DNA of 64,000 bases, from assembly GCF_041429785.1 (NCBI RefSeq), contig NZ_CP163423.1, positions 1,860,001 to 1,924,000 on the forward strand. Reading direction: 5' to 3'. Under the pieces are notes generated by a model that was not told the origin of the DNA, made no database searches, and saw only the letters and a list, made by a program, of their open reading frames with translations. Numbering within the stretch: the stretch's first letter is position 1; each line of letters begins with the position of its first letter. Source of the DNA: Fretibacter rubidus. GTDB lineage: Bacteria; Pseudomonadota; Alphaproteobacteria; Caulobacterales; Maricaulaceae. Position numbers and translations under genes: made by a program. Positions 52,024-61,480 of this stretch are shown piece by piece.

Positions 52024-52328
52024 TATTGTGCGAGGCGCTGATAAAGCTCATCAAATTGTCCTAGGCTCTGCTCCATAGCTTCACGCACATCTGCGCGCAT
52101 TTGATACCCTTGCTTGTCATCCAGATGAGCCCTTACCGCATCCTCTAACACAGCCTGAATTTGACGGCCTTCGGATTTGGCGTAACGACGGAGTTGCGCA
52201 AGTAGTTCTGCGTCCATCTGTGTCGCAAACTTTTTACGGGGCACGTCAAATCCCTCACCCGTCTCACGCACGGATGATTGGCTTTTCTTTGCGCTGTCTT
52301 GGGGCTCTGGATACCGAGGCGTTTTCAT
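52023..52328 (-). CDS. Antitoxin of the Doc module
   Basis: A 101-residue protein upstream of and translationally coupled to the Doc toxin. The N-terminal half is charged (KTPRYPEPQDSAKK), and the middle DAELLAQLRRYAKSEGRQIQAVLEDAVRAHL resembles a ribbon-helix-helix DNA-binding unit. The C-terminal tail (DELYQRLAQ) would contact the toxin. ATG 52328 has GGAG 7 bases upstream; a start at 52367 adds a basic tail without such a site. It probably represses its own operon. The family name is not certain. Confidence 0.75.
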   Translation of the reverse strand: MKTPRYPEPQDSAKKSQSSVRETGEGFDVPRKKFATQMDAELLAQLRRYAKSEGRQIQAVLEDAVRAHLDDKQGYQMRADVREAMEQSLGQFDELYQRLAQ

Positions 52329-52434
52329 GAGTTTTCTCCTATGAGATGGCCGTAGCAGAAACATCAAGAAATTTCAAGATAGAAGAAGATGCAGTTGCGC
52401 CACACAATTCGATCACGAGAGTTATCGTGTAAGT

Positions 52435-53424
52435 CTAGCTTGCCTGCTTATATCTTGCTGCCCGCATAGCGCGATATTGCTCAAGAAAGCGAGTGTAATT
52501 ACCGTCAGATTGCTTCCACGGCACAGGCGACTTAGCGAGGTCTGTACAGACCATTTTCATATTAAAGGCGCTCTCGCAAAAACGAATATAAGTTTTTTGC
52601 CCCTTATTATGACCGAACCGACCCCAACTACGGATAAGATTGCGCTGTTCTGTAAACTCCGCAATGTTCTTCTCTGTCACCTCGCTACGGGCGGCAATAT
52701 TGGATGCACGTTCAATGGCAGCAATCCCTTGCGACGTTAGGCCATGGTTTGCAATCGTCTCGCACATGATGACATTGCCAATCCACGGACCGAAATCATG
52801 CTCGCTAATGATGACGGGCATAGCTGCGGGTAAACCTAGCCGCCTAATATCGCGCGCTATCACCTCATGAACAATTGCGTATAGATACCACTGGGCGAGT
52901 GTAAAGCCGATAAAATCAGGGCCCGCATCACCCTTGCCGTAGTAATGATGGCTGACATCAGTCGCGCGTATCATTGCATAAAGCGGCGCGAGGCCAGCAA
53001 CATCTAACCCCCATCCACAGTCCATAAAACCACCCTGCCAAAATGTGCCGTAACTTTCACATTCAGCCAGCAAAGCGTCGCGACCAACAGTCGTGAATTC
53101 TGACTGGTTGTAATATGAAATCTCGAAGCCCGGTTCAGGGCCGTCATAATGCCCTGTCAGGTCAATCCCAAGCGCGGTACACTTTTGGCTTTGACCGCTA
53201 TATTTGACAATGTCTTTCCAGATAATCTCCCACCCCGACAGCGTAACCGTATTGGAGGTGGTTGCTTTGCACAAAGTCGCAAATGGAGACCCATAATGGC
53301 TCAGCGCCTTGAGAATATAATCGCATATGGGGCCGAAATTACCCGCGCGAATATTGCCCGCCATCGCGCGTTCAAACTCGCGCTCACCCTCACGACTTCC
53401 CAGCAATTTTGCAATATCTGTCAT
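52435..53424 (-). CDS. Unrecognised 329-residue protein
   Basis: A soluble-looking protein with no signal peptide and no obvious membrane segment. It has clusters of aromatics, His, Trp and Cys, for example GTFWQGGFMDCGWGLDVAGL, ATDVSHHYYGKGDAGPD, the segment IVHEVIARDIRR and VIISEHDFGPWIGNVIMCE. The SEHDFGPW and HEV pieces could be ligands of a metal site, but no standard motif results. The C-terminal third is helical and charged. It lies upstream of the antitoxin on the same strand, 106 bases away. I do not recognise a family. Confidence 0.6.
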   Translation of the reverse strand: MTDIAKLLGSREGEREFERAMAGNIRAGNFGPICDYILKALSHYGSPFATLCKATTSNTVTLSGWEIIWKDIVKYSGQSQKCTALGIDLTGHYDGPEPGFEISYYNQSEFTTVGRDALLAECESYGTFWQGGFMDCGWGLDVAGLAPLYAMIRATDVSHHYYGKGDAGPDFIGFTLAQWYLYAIVHEVIARDIRRLGLPAAMPVIISEHDFGPWIGNVIMCETIANHGLTSQGIAAIERASNIAARSEVTEKNIAEFTEQRNLIRSWGRFGHNKGQKTYIRFCESAFNMKMVCTDLAKSPVPWKQSDGNYTRFLEQYRAMRAARYKQAS

Positions 53425-53471
53425 ACTGCCGTTCTACGGCAATAAACTTAGAGTGCCCTTAAAAGGCGTGG

Positions 53472-54500
53472 TTAATCCAGATTAACCGTGCCGTTTAGCA
53501 TTAAGCTTTCCGCACTTGCCCGTACAGCCTCTCGGGCAGGCCGCGGGAGAACTTGGGTCAGGTTTGTCACGTAATCGGCATCGGCGATGTGAAAGACACC
53601 AAGATCCGGGATGACACCCTTCACGCGGTCATCAAATAATCCGACTAGGCGTACCATGACATTCGGAAATTCGCCTTTGGGCAGCTTTTTCGCGTCTGGA
53701 TAGGCTTGGCGAAGGGTTTGAGCCACTTCCTTGAACCAAAGCGTATTCGCCGCCGCCATCAACCGCCGACCCTTGGCCCCTGTTGCTGTCATGGCTTTGA
53801 CGTGAATGGCGGCGCAATCCCGCACATCAACAATCGGATAGGCGATTTTGGGAACACGTGGAAATTCACCTTCAAACATGGCTTTGATTAAGGCGAGTGA
53901 CGCCCCGCCGTTATTATAAGGATCAGGGCCAAGTACCAACCCCGGACACACGGTCGTTAGTTTAGCGTCCATTTTCTGAGCGCGAACATAGGCCCAAGCC
54001 GATTGTTCGGCGCGGGTCTTTGACACAGGATAGGCCGTTAGTGGTTTCCAATCGGGATCCGACCAATCCCCTTCTCTGACAATCATCTCACTGCCGCGAC
54101 CTGGCTTTCCCATCATCGCCACCATTGATGACGTCATGACGACGCGGTCAACACCTGCGCTAAGGCCATGCTCTAACACACGCTGCGCCCCGGCCCGTGC
54201 TTCGGGAACTAAGGCCTCGCGGTCGCTTGGGGCTTCCATCGGGAACGGTGAGGCGATGTGTTGGATGTAGCGGCAATCTTTGACAGCCTCCGCCCAGCCA
54301 GCATCAGATCCCAAATCTGCCTCAATAAGGTCTAGCTTTGTGATATCCGCGCCGTCTGCTTCTAAGGCCTCTACGATACGCTGGCCTTTGGCTTTATTCC
54401 GCACTGTGCCGCGTACATTATACCCAAGGTCGAGCAATTTTCGCGCGACATGAGACGCTATATATCCAGAGATACCGGTAACAAGAACAGTGTCAGCCAT
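53472..54500 (-). CDS. Extended SDR / NAD-dependent epimerase-dehydratase family protein
   Basis: A 342-residue Rossmann-fold reductase of the dihydroflavonol-4-reductase-like group. It has the cofactor loop VTGISGYIASHVARKLLDLG at the N terminus, IQHIASPFP, Ser in VVMTSSMVAMMG, the catalytic YPVSKTRAE, and CPGLVLGPD. Members reduce aldehydes or ketones with NADPH. It is followed upstream by a peptidase gene with 6 bases between them, so the two probably share a transcript. The substrate is unknown. Confidence 0.87.
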   Translation of the reverse strand: MADTVLVTGISGYIASHVARKLLDLGYNVRGTVRNKAKGQRIVEALEADGADITKLDLIEADLGSDAGWAEAVKDCRYIQHIASPFPMEAPSDREALVPEARAGAQRVLEHGLSAGVDRVVMTSSMVAMMGKPGRGSEMIVREGDWSDPDWKPLTAYPVSKTRAEQSAWAYVRAQKMDAKLTTVCPGLVLGPDPYNNGGASLALIKAMFEGEFPRVPKIAYPIVDVRDCAAIHVKAMTATGAKGRRLMAAANTLWFKEVAQTLRQAYPDAKKLPKGEFPNVMVRLVGLFDDRVKGVIPDLGVFHIADADYVTNLTQVLPRPAREAVRASAESLMLNGTVNLD

Positions 54501-54506
54501 AAGCCG

Positions 54507-55364
54507 CTATATCTTTCGCGTGCAATTTTGATTGTAAATCTCAATAGCCTTTGGCATCAAACGCTGAAAATCGGCGACCCGCGTAGATGGTGAAGGGTGT
54601 GTCGATTGAAATTCAGGTGGGGTTTGGCCCGCATTCGCCCCCATGCGTTCCCACAATTTCGGAGCTTCGCGCGGATCGTAACAGGCGCGCGCGACAAGAT
54701 ATAAGCCAATCTCGTCAGCCTCTGACTCATGCTTACGCGAAAAGGGTAGCGCAAAGCCGTATTGGGAAATACCGCCAAAGACACCCATGACCGCTTTTTG
54801 TGCGCCCATATCCATACCGCCGGCCCCCATAGCGACACCTGCGCCAATAATGCGCTGCATATTTTGTTGGGCCATACGTTCGGCCCCGTGATGGGCCAGT
54901 GCGTGACCAATTTCGTGTCCCATGACAACGGCAAGGCCGTCTTCATTTTCTGCAATAGGAATTAGCCCCGTATATATGGCCGTATAGCCCCCAGGCAGAG
55001 CAAAGGCATTGGCTTGATTACTTTCAATAACATTGAACTGCCAATCAAACCCGGTTTCTTTGCCTGTTTCTTCCATAATCATCTTTTCGGCTTCACGGGC
55101 CAAGCGCACACCAATAGACTTAGTCGCATCAACAACCGGGCCGCTTGTTAAAACCTGACTATCGGCAAGGATTTGTTGATAGCTTTGCAAGCCAAGTTGT
55201 ACTTCTTGCGCTGGTTTCATAGTTCGCAATTGCTTACGTCCTGTAATCGGCACAGTTTCTTGGTTCATCATGTAATAGCCAAAGGCACCTACCGCGAAGA
55301 CCAACATAATCTGCCAGCGAAATCCGCCGCGACGTCGTCCGTAATTATTGCGTGACATTCTCAT
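54507..55364 (-). CDS. M48-family membrane-anchored metallopeptidase
   Basis: A 285-residue zinc protease. One N-terminal membrane segment (WQIMLVFAVGAFGYYMM) follows a basic start, and the catalytic domain shows HEIGHALAHHGAER with two zinc His and the catalytic Glu, then ESEADEIGLYLVARACYDP carrying the third ligand Glu. It resembles LoiP/BepA-type periplasmic proteases that clear misassembled outer-membrane proteins. No lipobox is present, so it is held by the N-terminal helix. The SDR gene lies 6 bases downstream. Confidence 0.87.
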   Translation of the reverse strand: MRMSRNNYGRRRGGFRWQIMLVFAVGAFGYYMMNQETVPITGRKQLRTMKPAQEVQLGLQSYQQILADSQVLTSGPVVDATKSIGVRLAREAEKMIMEETGKETGFDWQFNVIESNQANAFALPGGYTAIYTGLIPIAENEDGLAVVMGHEIGHALAHHGAERMAQQNMQRIIGAGVAMGAGGMDMGAQKAVMGVFGGISQYGFALPFSRKHESEADEIGLYLVARACYDPREAPKLWERMGANAGQTPPEFQSTHPSPSTRVADFQRLMPKAIEIYNQNCTRKI

Positions 55365-55450
55365 TTAGCTCGCCTCATCTGCGTTTGTCTTTACCGCGTG
55401 CCCTCGCTTGGGAACTTTTCTAGCACAGATTGCTAAGATTCCTATAGGCC

Positions 55451-56497
55451 TTAAGTCACCGACGGCTCTAGCATACGCAGTGTTCCCGCATCGGCATCCA
55501 TAATCGCACGTGTGCCAAAAGGAATCGTATATTGGTCGGACATGTGACCAAAAAATGCCCCTTGGAAGGCTGGCACACCCAAAGGCACAATATGTTGTTT
55601 TAGGACCTCAGTCAGCGTGAAACCGCTACCGCCTGATGTTGTACACTTTGTGCATTGACCAAAAATCACACCCTTGAGGCCCTTTAAATGACCCGCTTGG
55701 CCCAGTTGAGTTAGCATGCGGTCAATGCGGTATTCAGCTTCCCCTACATCTTCAATGAACAAAATTGCACCGTCCATATTCGGCATATAGGGCGTGCCAA
55801 CCATTGCTGTTAGAACGGTAAGATTGCCGCCCATAAGACGACCCGAAGCCGTCCCCCCTGTTAATATGCGCGTGCGCCATTTGCGCTGCACGAGGCGATC
55901 CTCATTGGCTTCTGGATTGCTATATGTTGGTTGTGCGCCGTCAAAGAGTAGCGGCTTGAATGAATCCACACTGGCCTGTCCCCACGCAGCTGTCGCATTG
56001 GGTCCATGAAAACTTACCAGCCCCGTTTTTGCATGTAAGGCCATGTGCAGCGCCGTTATATCGCTGTAACCGATGAGCGGTTTGGGGTTTTTTGCAATCA
56101 TATCATAGTCAAGATAGGGCAATATACGCGCGCAGCCCCAGCCACCGCGTATTGCAAATATGCCTTTGACAGATTTATCGGCAAACATAGCGTTTACATC
56201 GGCTGCACGGTCCTTATCGGGGGCCGAAAAATAACCAAAATCACGACCAACATTTTTGCCGCGCTTTGGCACCAATCCGAGGGCTTCAACAACTTCATCC
56301 GCCATGTCGTAATCGTAGGAATCAACGTTAAGGCTCGCTGGAGAAATCAAACCTACCGTATCGCCTAAGTTAAGGCGCGGAGGCTTAACAATTGCCGGGC
56401 CAGAGCCAAGTTGATGCGATGCAGCCTGCATGCCAAAGCTGGAAGAAAGGCCGAGTGCTGCCGCGCCGGTCATCATATGTCTTCGCGATAATGTCAT
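55451..56497 (-). CDS. S66-family LD-carboxypeptidase with Tat-type signal
   Basis: A 348-residue serine peptidase that removes the terminal D-alanine from murein tetrapeptides during peptidoglycan recycling, or related bonds. The N terminus LSRRHMMTGAAALGLSS has a twin-arginine pair and a hydrophobic stretch, so export is likely, unlike cytoplasmic LdcA. The catalytic Ser lies in LIGYSDITALH, the Glu in ILFIEDVGEAEYR and the His in AFFGHMSDQYTIP. It stands alone, divergent from carB across a 285-base gap. Confidence 0.86.
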   Translation of the reverse strand: MTLSRRHMMTGAAALGLSSSFGMQAASHQLGSGPAIVKPPRLNLGDTVGLISPASLNVDSYDYDMADEVVEALGLVPKRGKNVGRDFGYFSAPDKDRAADVNAMFADKSVKGIFAIRGGWGCARILPYLDYDMIAKNPKPLIGYSDITALHMALHAKTGLVSFHGPNATAAWGQASVDSFKPLLFDGAQPTYSNPEANEDRLVQRKWRTRILTGGTASGRLMGGNLTVLTAMVGTPYMPNMDGAILFIEDVGEAEYRIDRMLTQLGQAGHLKGLKGVIFGQCTKCTTSGGSGFTLTEVLKQHIVPLGVPAFQGAFFGHMSDQYTIPFGTRAIMDADAGTLRMLEPSVT

Positions 56498-56717
56498 TGC
56501 ATCACTCCTCCCGTAAAGCTTTTACCCTGTAAAATAGGTAAGTCCAAAACACGTGCCTGTCCAGAGCCTAGGCCAACACGGTGATAGTGCGAGCGGATGC
56601 AGCCTGCCAAGCCTACAAACAGAGTGAGCTTAAAAATCGATTTTATTTTCATAAAAATCTAAATTCACCGCGCGTCAGGCTTGTATCAACGCGCTCAAAT
56701 CTCTAGGAGGGGACAAT

Positions 56718-56753
56718 TTGCTTTTGCGGCGGGATTCTTGCTGCCGCTTTTTT
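56718..56753 (+). promoter_or_regulatory. Attenuator-like hairpin with possible arginine leader peptide before carB
   Basis: GCGGCGG (56726-56732) pairs with CTGCCGC (56741-56747), one G-U, loop of 8, followed by six Ts (56748-56753): a terminator structure 29 bases before carB, with no plus-strand gene to end here. AGGAGGGG (56705-56712) and TTG 56718 would open a short leader, [19 protein letters not shown], whose Arg-Arg codons lie in the 5' arm of the stem. Ribosome stalling at these when arginine is short would prevent the stem. The hairpin is seen; the peptide is inference. Confidence 0.5.
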
Positions 56754-56782
56754 AGGCCCGGGCAAAAAAGACAGGTGATATT

Positions 56783-59700
56783 ATGGGTAAGCGTACGGAT
56801 ATTAAATCAATCCTGATTATTGGGGCGGGCCCCATCATTATTGGCCAAGCGTGCGAGTTTGACTACTCTGGTGTGCAGGCCTGTAAGGCGTTGAAGGACG
56901 AAGGTTACCGCGTCATTTTGATCAATTCGAACCCTGCCACAATCATGACCGACCCCGGCATGGCGGACGCAACCTATATTGAACCGATTACGCCCGAAAT
57001 GGTGGAAATGGTGATTGCTAAAGAACGCCCCGATGCCCTGCTGCCGACTATGGGCGGGCAAACGGCACTGAATACGGCTTTGGCCCTAGAAGAAATGGGC
57101 GTGTTGGAGAAATACGGCGTAGAGATGATTGGCGCGAAGGCGGACGTCATTGATAAGGCCGAAAACCGCGAACGTTTTGCAGAAGCCATGACGAAAATCG
57201 GCCTTGAAAACCCCAAGGCAACAATTGTTACGGCCCCTGACGGCGATATTGCGGCAGGTGTTGCTGAGGCCATGAAGGCTCTAGATTTCACAGGTCTGCC
57301 CGCAATTATCCGTCCGGCCTTCACGCTCGGCGGCACAGGCGGCGGAGTGGCTTATAATATCGAGGAATATGAAGAGATTATCCGCAGCGGCCTGATGGCA
57401 TCGCCGACCAATCAAGTGCTGGTCGATGAGAGCCTTTTGGGATGGAAAGAATACGAAATGGAAGTCGTGCGCGACAAAGATGATAATTGCATCATCATCT
57501 GCGCTATTGAAAACATCGACCCGATGGGCGTGCATACAGGTGACAGTATCACCGTTGCCCCTGCCCTGACGCTGACCGATAAAGAATACCAGATTATGCG
57601 CGATGCCTCTATCGCTGTGCTACGCGAAATTGGTGTGGAGACGGGCGGATCGAACGTACAATTTGGCTTAAACCCCAAAGACGGGCGCATGGTCGTCATT
57701 GAAATGAACCCACGCGTATCGCGTAGCTCGGCGCTGGCGTCAAAAGCAACAGGCTTTCCAATTGCCAAAATCGCCGCCAAACTGGCTGTTGGTTACACGC
57801 TGGACGAGCTAGACAATGATATCACGGGCGCAACACCTGCCGCCTTTGAGCCGACCATTGATTATGTCGTCACGAAAATTCCGCGTTTCGCTTTTGAAAA
57901 ATTCCCAGGCGCAGAGCCTGTATTGACAACCGCCATGCGCTCTGTGGGCGAGGCTATGGCCATTGGGCGGACCTTTACCGAGAGCTTGCAAAAGGCGCTA
58001 CGCTCACTCGAGACTGACCTGACGGGGATGAACGAGATTATCATCGACCCCAGCGGAGAAATGAACGAGGACGAGCTTAAAAATGCCATGAAAGCGCGCT
58101 TGTCTATCCTTGCGCCTGACCGTTTACTGGTTATCGCGCAAGCTTTCCGCCAAGGCTTCACAGTTGAGAAAGTCTTCCAATACACCCAAATCGACCCGTG
58201 GTTCCTGCGCCAGATTGAAGCGCTGGTGAAAGCAGAAGCGCATATTCGCGATAACGGCTTGCCCAAAAACGCCGCTGACTGGCGCGCGCTGAAATCCGAA
58301 GGGTTTTCCGATGCGCGTATCGCTGAATTGGCGGGCGTGCATGAACATATCGTGCGTAAAGAACGCCGCGAAGAAGGCGTGCGTCCTGTTTATAAGCGCG
58401 TTGATACTTGCGCCGCCGAATTCAAAGCCAAAACGCCCTATATGTATTCCACCTATGAAATGCCCTCTTTTGGCGGCGAAGTCGATTGCGAAGCCCGGGT
58501 GTCAGACCGCAAGAAAGTCATCATCCTTGGCGGCGGCCCTAACCGTATCGGCCAAGGCATTGAATTTGATTATTGCTGCTGCCACGCCGCCTTTGCGCTG
58601 GGTGACATTAATATTGAGTCCATCATGGTCAATTGTAATCCAGAGACAGTGTCGACCGATTATGATACCTCTGACCGGCTATATTTTGAGCCGCTAACTG
58701 AAGAGGATGTGCTGGAATTAATCGAGACGGAGCGCAAAAGCGGTGAACTCCTTGGCGTAATCGTCCAATTCGGCGGCCAAACCCCGCTTAAACTGGCCGA
58801 GGCGCTGGAAGCCAACGGCATTCCCCTGCTTGGGACGATGCGCGACGCGCTCGACCGCGCCGAAGACCGTGAACGGTTCAAAGCTTTGGTCGATAAACTC
58901 GGTTTAAAGCAGCCCAACAATGCCATCGCTCGTACGGCCCAAGAGTGTGAAGACGCCGCCATTAAGGTTGGTTATCCCGTTGTGCTTCGCCCGTCTAACG
59001 TGCTGGGTGGTCGTGGTATGGAGATTGTCGAAGATACGCCAGACCTGCGTCGTTACGTGAATGAAGCCGTTAAAGTCTCTGGTAAATCACCGCTACTCAT
59101 TGACCAATATCTGCGTAATGCGATTGAGGTAGATGTGGACGCGATTTGCGACGGACACGAGGTGTTTGTCGCGGGCATCATGGAACACATCGAAGAAGCA
59201 GGCGTGCATAGTGGTGATAGCGCCTGTTCTCTGCCGCCCTATACGCTGTCTGAGGACATACAAACCGAACTTAAACGGCAAGCCACATTGCTCGCGCTTG
59301 AGCTAGGTGTTGTGGGACTGATGAACATCCAATTCGCCGTTAAAGACGACGTCGTTTACCTCATAGAGGTCAATCCACGTGCGTCTCGCACTGTGCCCTT
59401 TGTGGCCAAGGCCATTGGCTTGCCCGTGGCTAATATCGCGGCCAAAGTTATGGCGGGTCATAAGCTATCTGAATTTGATCTGGATTACGGCAAGCAAAAA
59501 CACATCGCCGTCAAAGAAGCGGTGTTCCCCTTTGCGCGCTTCCCGGGTGTGGACACAGTCCTTGGCCCTGAGATGCGCTCTACGGGCGAAGTTATGGGTC
59601 TAGCCTCTAGCTTTGGCACCGCCTTTGCCAAGTCACAACTCGGCGGCGGTGTGGTGCTACCTGATACTGGCAAGGTCTTTATTTCTGTACGGGACGAGCA

Positions 59701-60064
59701 TAAACCGTTAATGGCAGACCTGTCTAAGCAGTTGATTGATATGGGTTTTACGATTATTGCGACCGGCGGCACGACGAAATATCTACGCGAGCAAGGCTTA
59801 GAGATTGAATATGTCAAGAAAGCCCATGAAGGCCGCCCAAACATTGTTGATGAGATCAAAAACGGTGAAATTGCTCTGATGTTTAATACGACATCGGGCA
59901 AACAATCCCTTAAGGATAGCTTCTCTCTGCGCCGTGCAGCCCTCACGCAAAAAGTACCGTATTTCACCACGGCCGCCGCTGCGCGCGCCAGTGTGGAAGC
60001 CATTAAAGACCTACGCGTTCACGGCTATGACGTCATGAGCCTTCAAAGCTACGCCAAGAGCTAG
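56783..60064 (+). CDS. carB: Carbamoyl-phosphate synthase large subunit
   Basis: A 1093-residue enzyme that makes carbamoyl phosphate from bicarbonate, ATP and ammonia delivered by CarA. Two homologous ATP-grasp halves are visible: the first with [24 protein letters not shown] and [15 protein letters not shown], the second with [19 protein letters not shown] and [16 protein letters not shown]-terminal MGS-like allosteric domain ([16 protein letters not shown]) binds UMP or ornithine in relatives. Length is standard. carB stands apart from carA and is preceded by its own attenuator-like structure; DUF1993 follows after 8 bases. Confidence 0.97.
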   Translation: MGKRTDIKSILIIGAGPIIIGQACEFDYSGVQACKALKDEGYRVILINSNPATIMTDPGMADATYIEPITPEMVEMVIAKERPDALLPTMGGQTALNTALALEEMGVLEKYGVEMIGAKADVIDKAENRERFAEAMTKIGLENPKATIVTAPDGDIAAGVAEAMKALDFTGLPAIIRPAFTLGGTGGGVAYNIEEYEEIIRSGLMASPTNQVLVDESLLGWKEYEMEVVRDKDDNCIIICAIENIDPMGVHTGDSITVAPALTLTDKEYQIMRDASIAVLREIGVETGGSNVQFGLNPKDGRMVVIEMNPRVSRSSALASKATGFPIAKIAAKLAVGYTLDELDNDITGATPAAFEPTIDYVVTKIPRFAFEKFPGAEPVLTTAMRSVGEAMAIGRTFTESLQKALRSLETDLTGMNEIIIDPSGEMNEDELKNAMKARLSILAPDRLLVIAQAFRQGFTVEKVFQYTQIDPWFLRQIEALVKAEAHIRDNGLPKNAADWRALKSEGFSDARIAELAGVHEHIVRKERREEGVRPVYKRVDTCAAEFKAKTPYMYSTYEMPSFGGEVDCEARVSDRKKVIILGGGPNRIGQGIEFDYCCCHAAFALGDINIESIMVNCNPETVSTDYDTSDRLYFEPLTEEDVLELIETERKSGELLGVIVQFGGQTPLKLAEALEANGIPLLGTMRDALDRAEDRERFKALVDKLGLKQPNNAIARTAQECEDAAIKVGYPVVLRPSNVLGGRGMEIVEDTPDLRRYVNEAVKVSGKSPLLIDQYLRNAIEVDVDAICDGHEVFVAGIMEHIEEAGVHSGDSACSLPPYTLSEDIQTELKRQATLLALELGVVGLMNIQFAVKDDVVYLIEVNPRASRTVPFVAKAIGLPVANIAAKVMAGHKLSEFDLDYGKQKHIAVKEAVFPFARFPGVDTVLGPEMRSTGEVMGLASSFGTAFAKSQLGGGVVLPDTGKVFISVRDEHKPLMADLSKQLIDMGFTIIATGGTTKYLREQGLEIEYVKKAHEGRPNIVDEIKNGEIALMFNTTSGKQSLKDSFSLRRAALTQKVPYFTTAAAARASVEAIKDLRVHGYDVMSLQSYAKS

Positions 60065-60072
60065 GACATAAT

Positions 60073-60600
60073 ATGACCGCCACCTTATCGCTTTATAACG
60101 CCTCTGTGCCCGGCCTTATCCGCATGATGGATAATCTGGAACATATATTGCGTATGGGCCAGACAAACGCCGAAGACCGCGGCATTGACCCGTCCGTATT
60201 CCTCACGGCAAGGCTGGCGCCCGATATGCTGGGCTTAGTCGGCCAAGTCCAGGTCGCAACATCCATTGCCAAAGCCTGTCCGTTTCGCTTGGCGGGGACA
60301 ACGCCGCCTGTCTATGATGACCAAGACAACGCCAGCTTTGATGACCTTTACGCGCTGATTGAGCGAACACGCAGCGACATCAGCAGCGTTACGCGTGAAC
60401 AGATTGATGGTCGGGAAGCGGTGGAATTTAACGTCAAAATGGGCCCCGTCGAGCGCAGCTTTACAGGGATTTCCTATAGCAGCGGCTTTACCATCCCCAA
60501 TGTCTATTTCCACATCACCACGGTTTACAACATCTTGCGCCACAACGGGGTGCCCTTGGGCAAGCTCGACTTTTTCGGTGGGCCCTCTGCGCTAGGCTAA
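60073..60600 (+). CDS. DUF1993 family protein
   Basis: A 175-residue helical protein of the DUF1993/DinB-like group. The N-terminal SVPGLIRMMDNLEHILRMGQ, the central RLAPDMLGLVGQVQVATSIAKACPFRLAG and the C-terminal PNVYFHITTVYNILRHNGVPLGKLDFFG match the family. Related four-helix bundles bind metal or thiols, but no function is known. It begins 8 bases after carB and is probably read on the same transcript. There is no obvious link to carbamoyl phosphate. Confidence 0.82.
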   Translation: MTATLSLYNASVPGLIRMMDNLEHILRMGQTNAEDRGIDPSVFLTARLAPDMLGLVGQVQVATSIAKACPFRLAGTTPPVYDDQDNASFDDLYALIERTRSDISSVTREQIDGREAVEFNVKMGPVERSFTGISYSSGFTIPNVYFHITTVYNILRHNGVPLGKLDFFGGPSALG

Positions 60601-60714
60601 GGTGATTAATTGCGCAAAACGGTATAATCTGCGCCCAAGGGCTGTGCATTTGATGACTGATAACCGTATATGGTGCGGTTTGAATTTACCCAAATTACCC
60701 GCGCGCTACTGTTT

Positions 60715-60731
60715 CCTTGTTACTAACAAGG
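60715..60731 (+). promoter_or_regulatory. Hairpin covering the ribosome binding site of a 15-codon ORF
   Basis: CCTTGTT (60715-60721) and AACAAGG (60725-60731) form a perfect 7-bp stem with a 3-base loop. The Shine-Dalgarno AAGGAG (60728-60733) lies partly in the 3' arm, so the stem could block initiation at ATG 60740. Confidence 0.45.
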
Positions 60732-60739
60732 AGAGCATC

Positions 60740-60787
60740 ATGTTCATTACACTCGTTATTTTATCGCAAATCATTTACGGCAAATAG
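60740..60787 (+). CDS. Possible 15-residue hydrophobic micropeptide
   Basis: The ORF ATG 60740 to TAG 60787 encodes MFITLVILSQIIYGK, a hydrophobic stretch with a single basic end. AAGGAG at 6-base spacing is a strong ribosome binding site that seems to have no other purpose. Size and character resemble tiny type I toxins, although most are somewhat longer. No antisense RNA promoter has been identified. It lies in the 198-base gap between the convergent DUF1993 and CBS genes. The gap holds no other gene that I can support. Confidence 0.35.
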   Translation: MFITLVILSQIIYGK

Positions 60788-60798
60788 GTCCGCCGGCT

Positions 60799-61230
60799 TT
60801 AACCGGTGGTAATATAATCACGCATAGCGGCGGCTTCATGCTCGGCGTCAGCGATTTTACGTTTGACGACATCGCCGATTGAAATGAGGCCCTTAATATC
60901 GTCGCCATCCATCACAGGTACGTGGCGAATGCGGGAATTAGTCATGACTTCCATAACATCGTCAACACTGGCGGTGGAGGTCACAGTTAAAACATTTGTG
61001 GTCATGGATTTTTCGACACATTCGTCGCGAAAGCCTGTTTCTTGAAGCAGTGATCGGCGGATAATATCGCGTTCAGACAAAATCCCAGCCAGTTTGCCCG
61101 CGCTATCGGTAATTAAAACCACGCCAATATTTTGGGCATTGAGTACCGCAATGGCCTCGCGGAGCTTTGCGGTCTTTGGCACGCTAAAAATTTCGCCGCT
61201 TTTATTTTCCAATAGTTGTTTTACGCTCAT
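60799..61230 (-). CDS. CBS-domain protein
   Basis: A 143-residue cytoplasmic protein of two CBS domains (residues about 8-62 and 75-130). The first has AKLREAIAVLNAQNIGVVLITDSAGKLAGILSERDIIR, the second STASVDDVMEVMTNSRIRHVPVMDGDDIKGLISIGDVVK. Such paired domains bind adenosine nucleotides and act as energy sensors; stand-alone examples have few known partners. ATG 61230 follows GGGAG; a start at 61254 adds 8 residues without a site. It lies 90 bases downstream of the tRNA-Leu gene on the same strand. Confidence 0.9.
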   Translation of the reverse strand: MSVKQLLENKSGEIFSVPKTAKLREAIAVLNAQNIGVVLITDSAGKLAGILSERDIIRRSLLQETGFRDECVEKSMTTNVLTVTSTASVDDVMEVMTNSRIRHVPVMDGDDIKGLISIGDVVKRKIADAEHEAAAMRDYITTG

Positions 61231-61320
61231 AATCTTCTCCCTTGGGGAGAGCATATCACATTATTATGAAACAGTCTAAGGGGGTAGTAAAAGTTCACAA
61301 CGCTTGTTTTGCGTTGGAAG

Positions 61321-61405
61321 TGGTACGGGTGAAAGGACTTGAACCTTCACATCTTGCGATACCAGAACCTAAATCTGGCGCGTCTACCAATTCCGCCACA
61401 CCCGC
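61321..61405 (-). tRNA. tRNA-Leu (anticodon UAG), with encoded CCA
   Basis: The minus strand folds as a class II tRNA: acceptor GCGGGTG / CACCCGT with a terminal G-U, D arm GCGG...AATTGGTAGA, anticodon stem CCAGA / TCTGG with loop TTTAGGT (anticodon at 61369-61371), an extended variable arm, T arm GGTTCAAGTCC and CCA at the 3' end. The identity follows from the anticodon and the long variable arm. It lies 75 bases after the MATE gene stop. Confidence 0.96.
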
Positions 61406-61480
61406 ACGTGTACTCTTCAACATTGGTGGAGGCGATATGGGGCGTAATGCCCCGCGCGTCAACCCGATTATGACAGTGAA

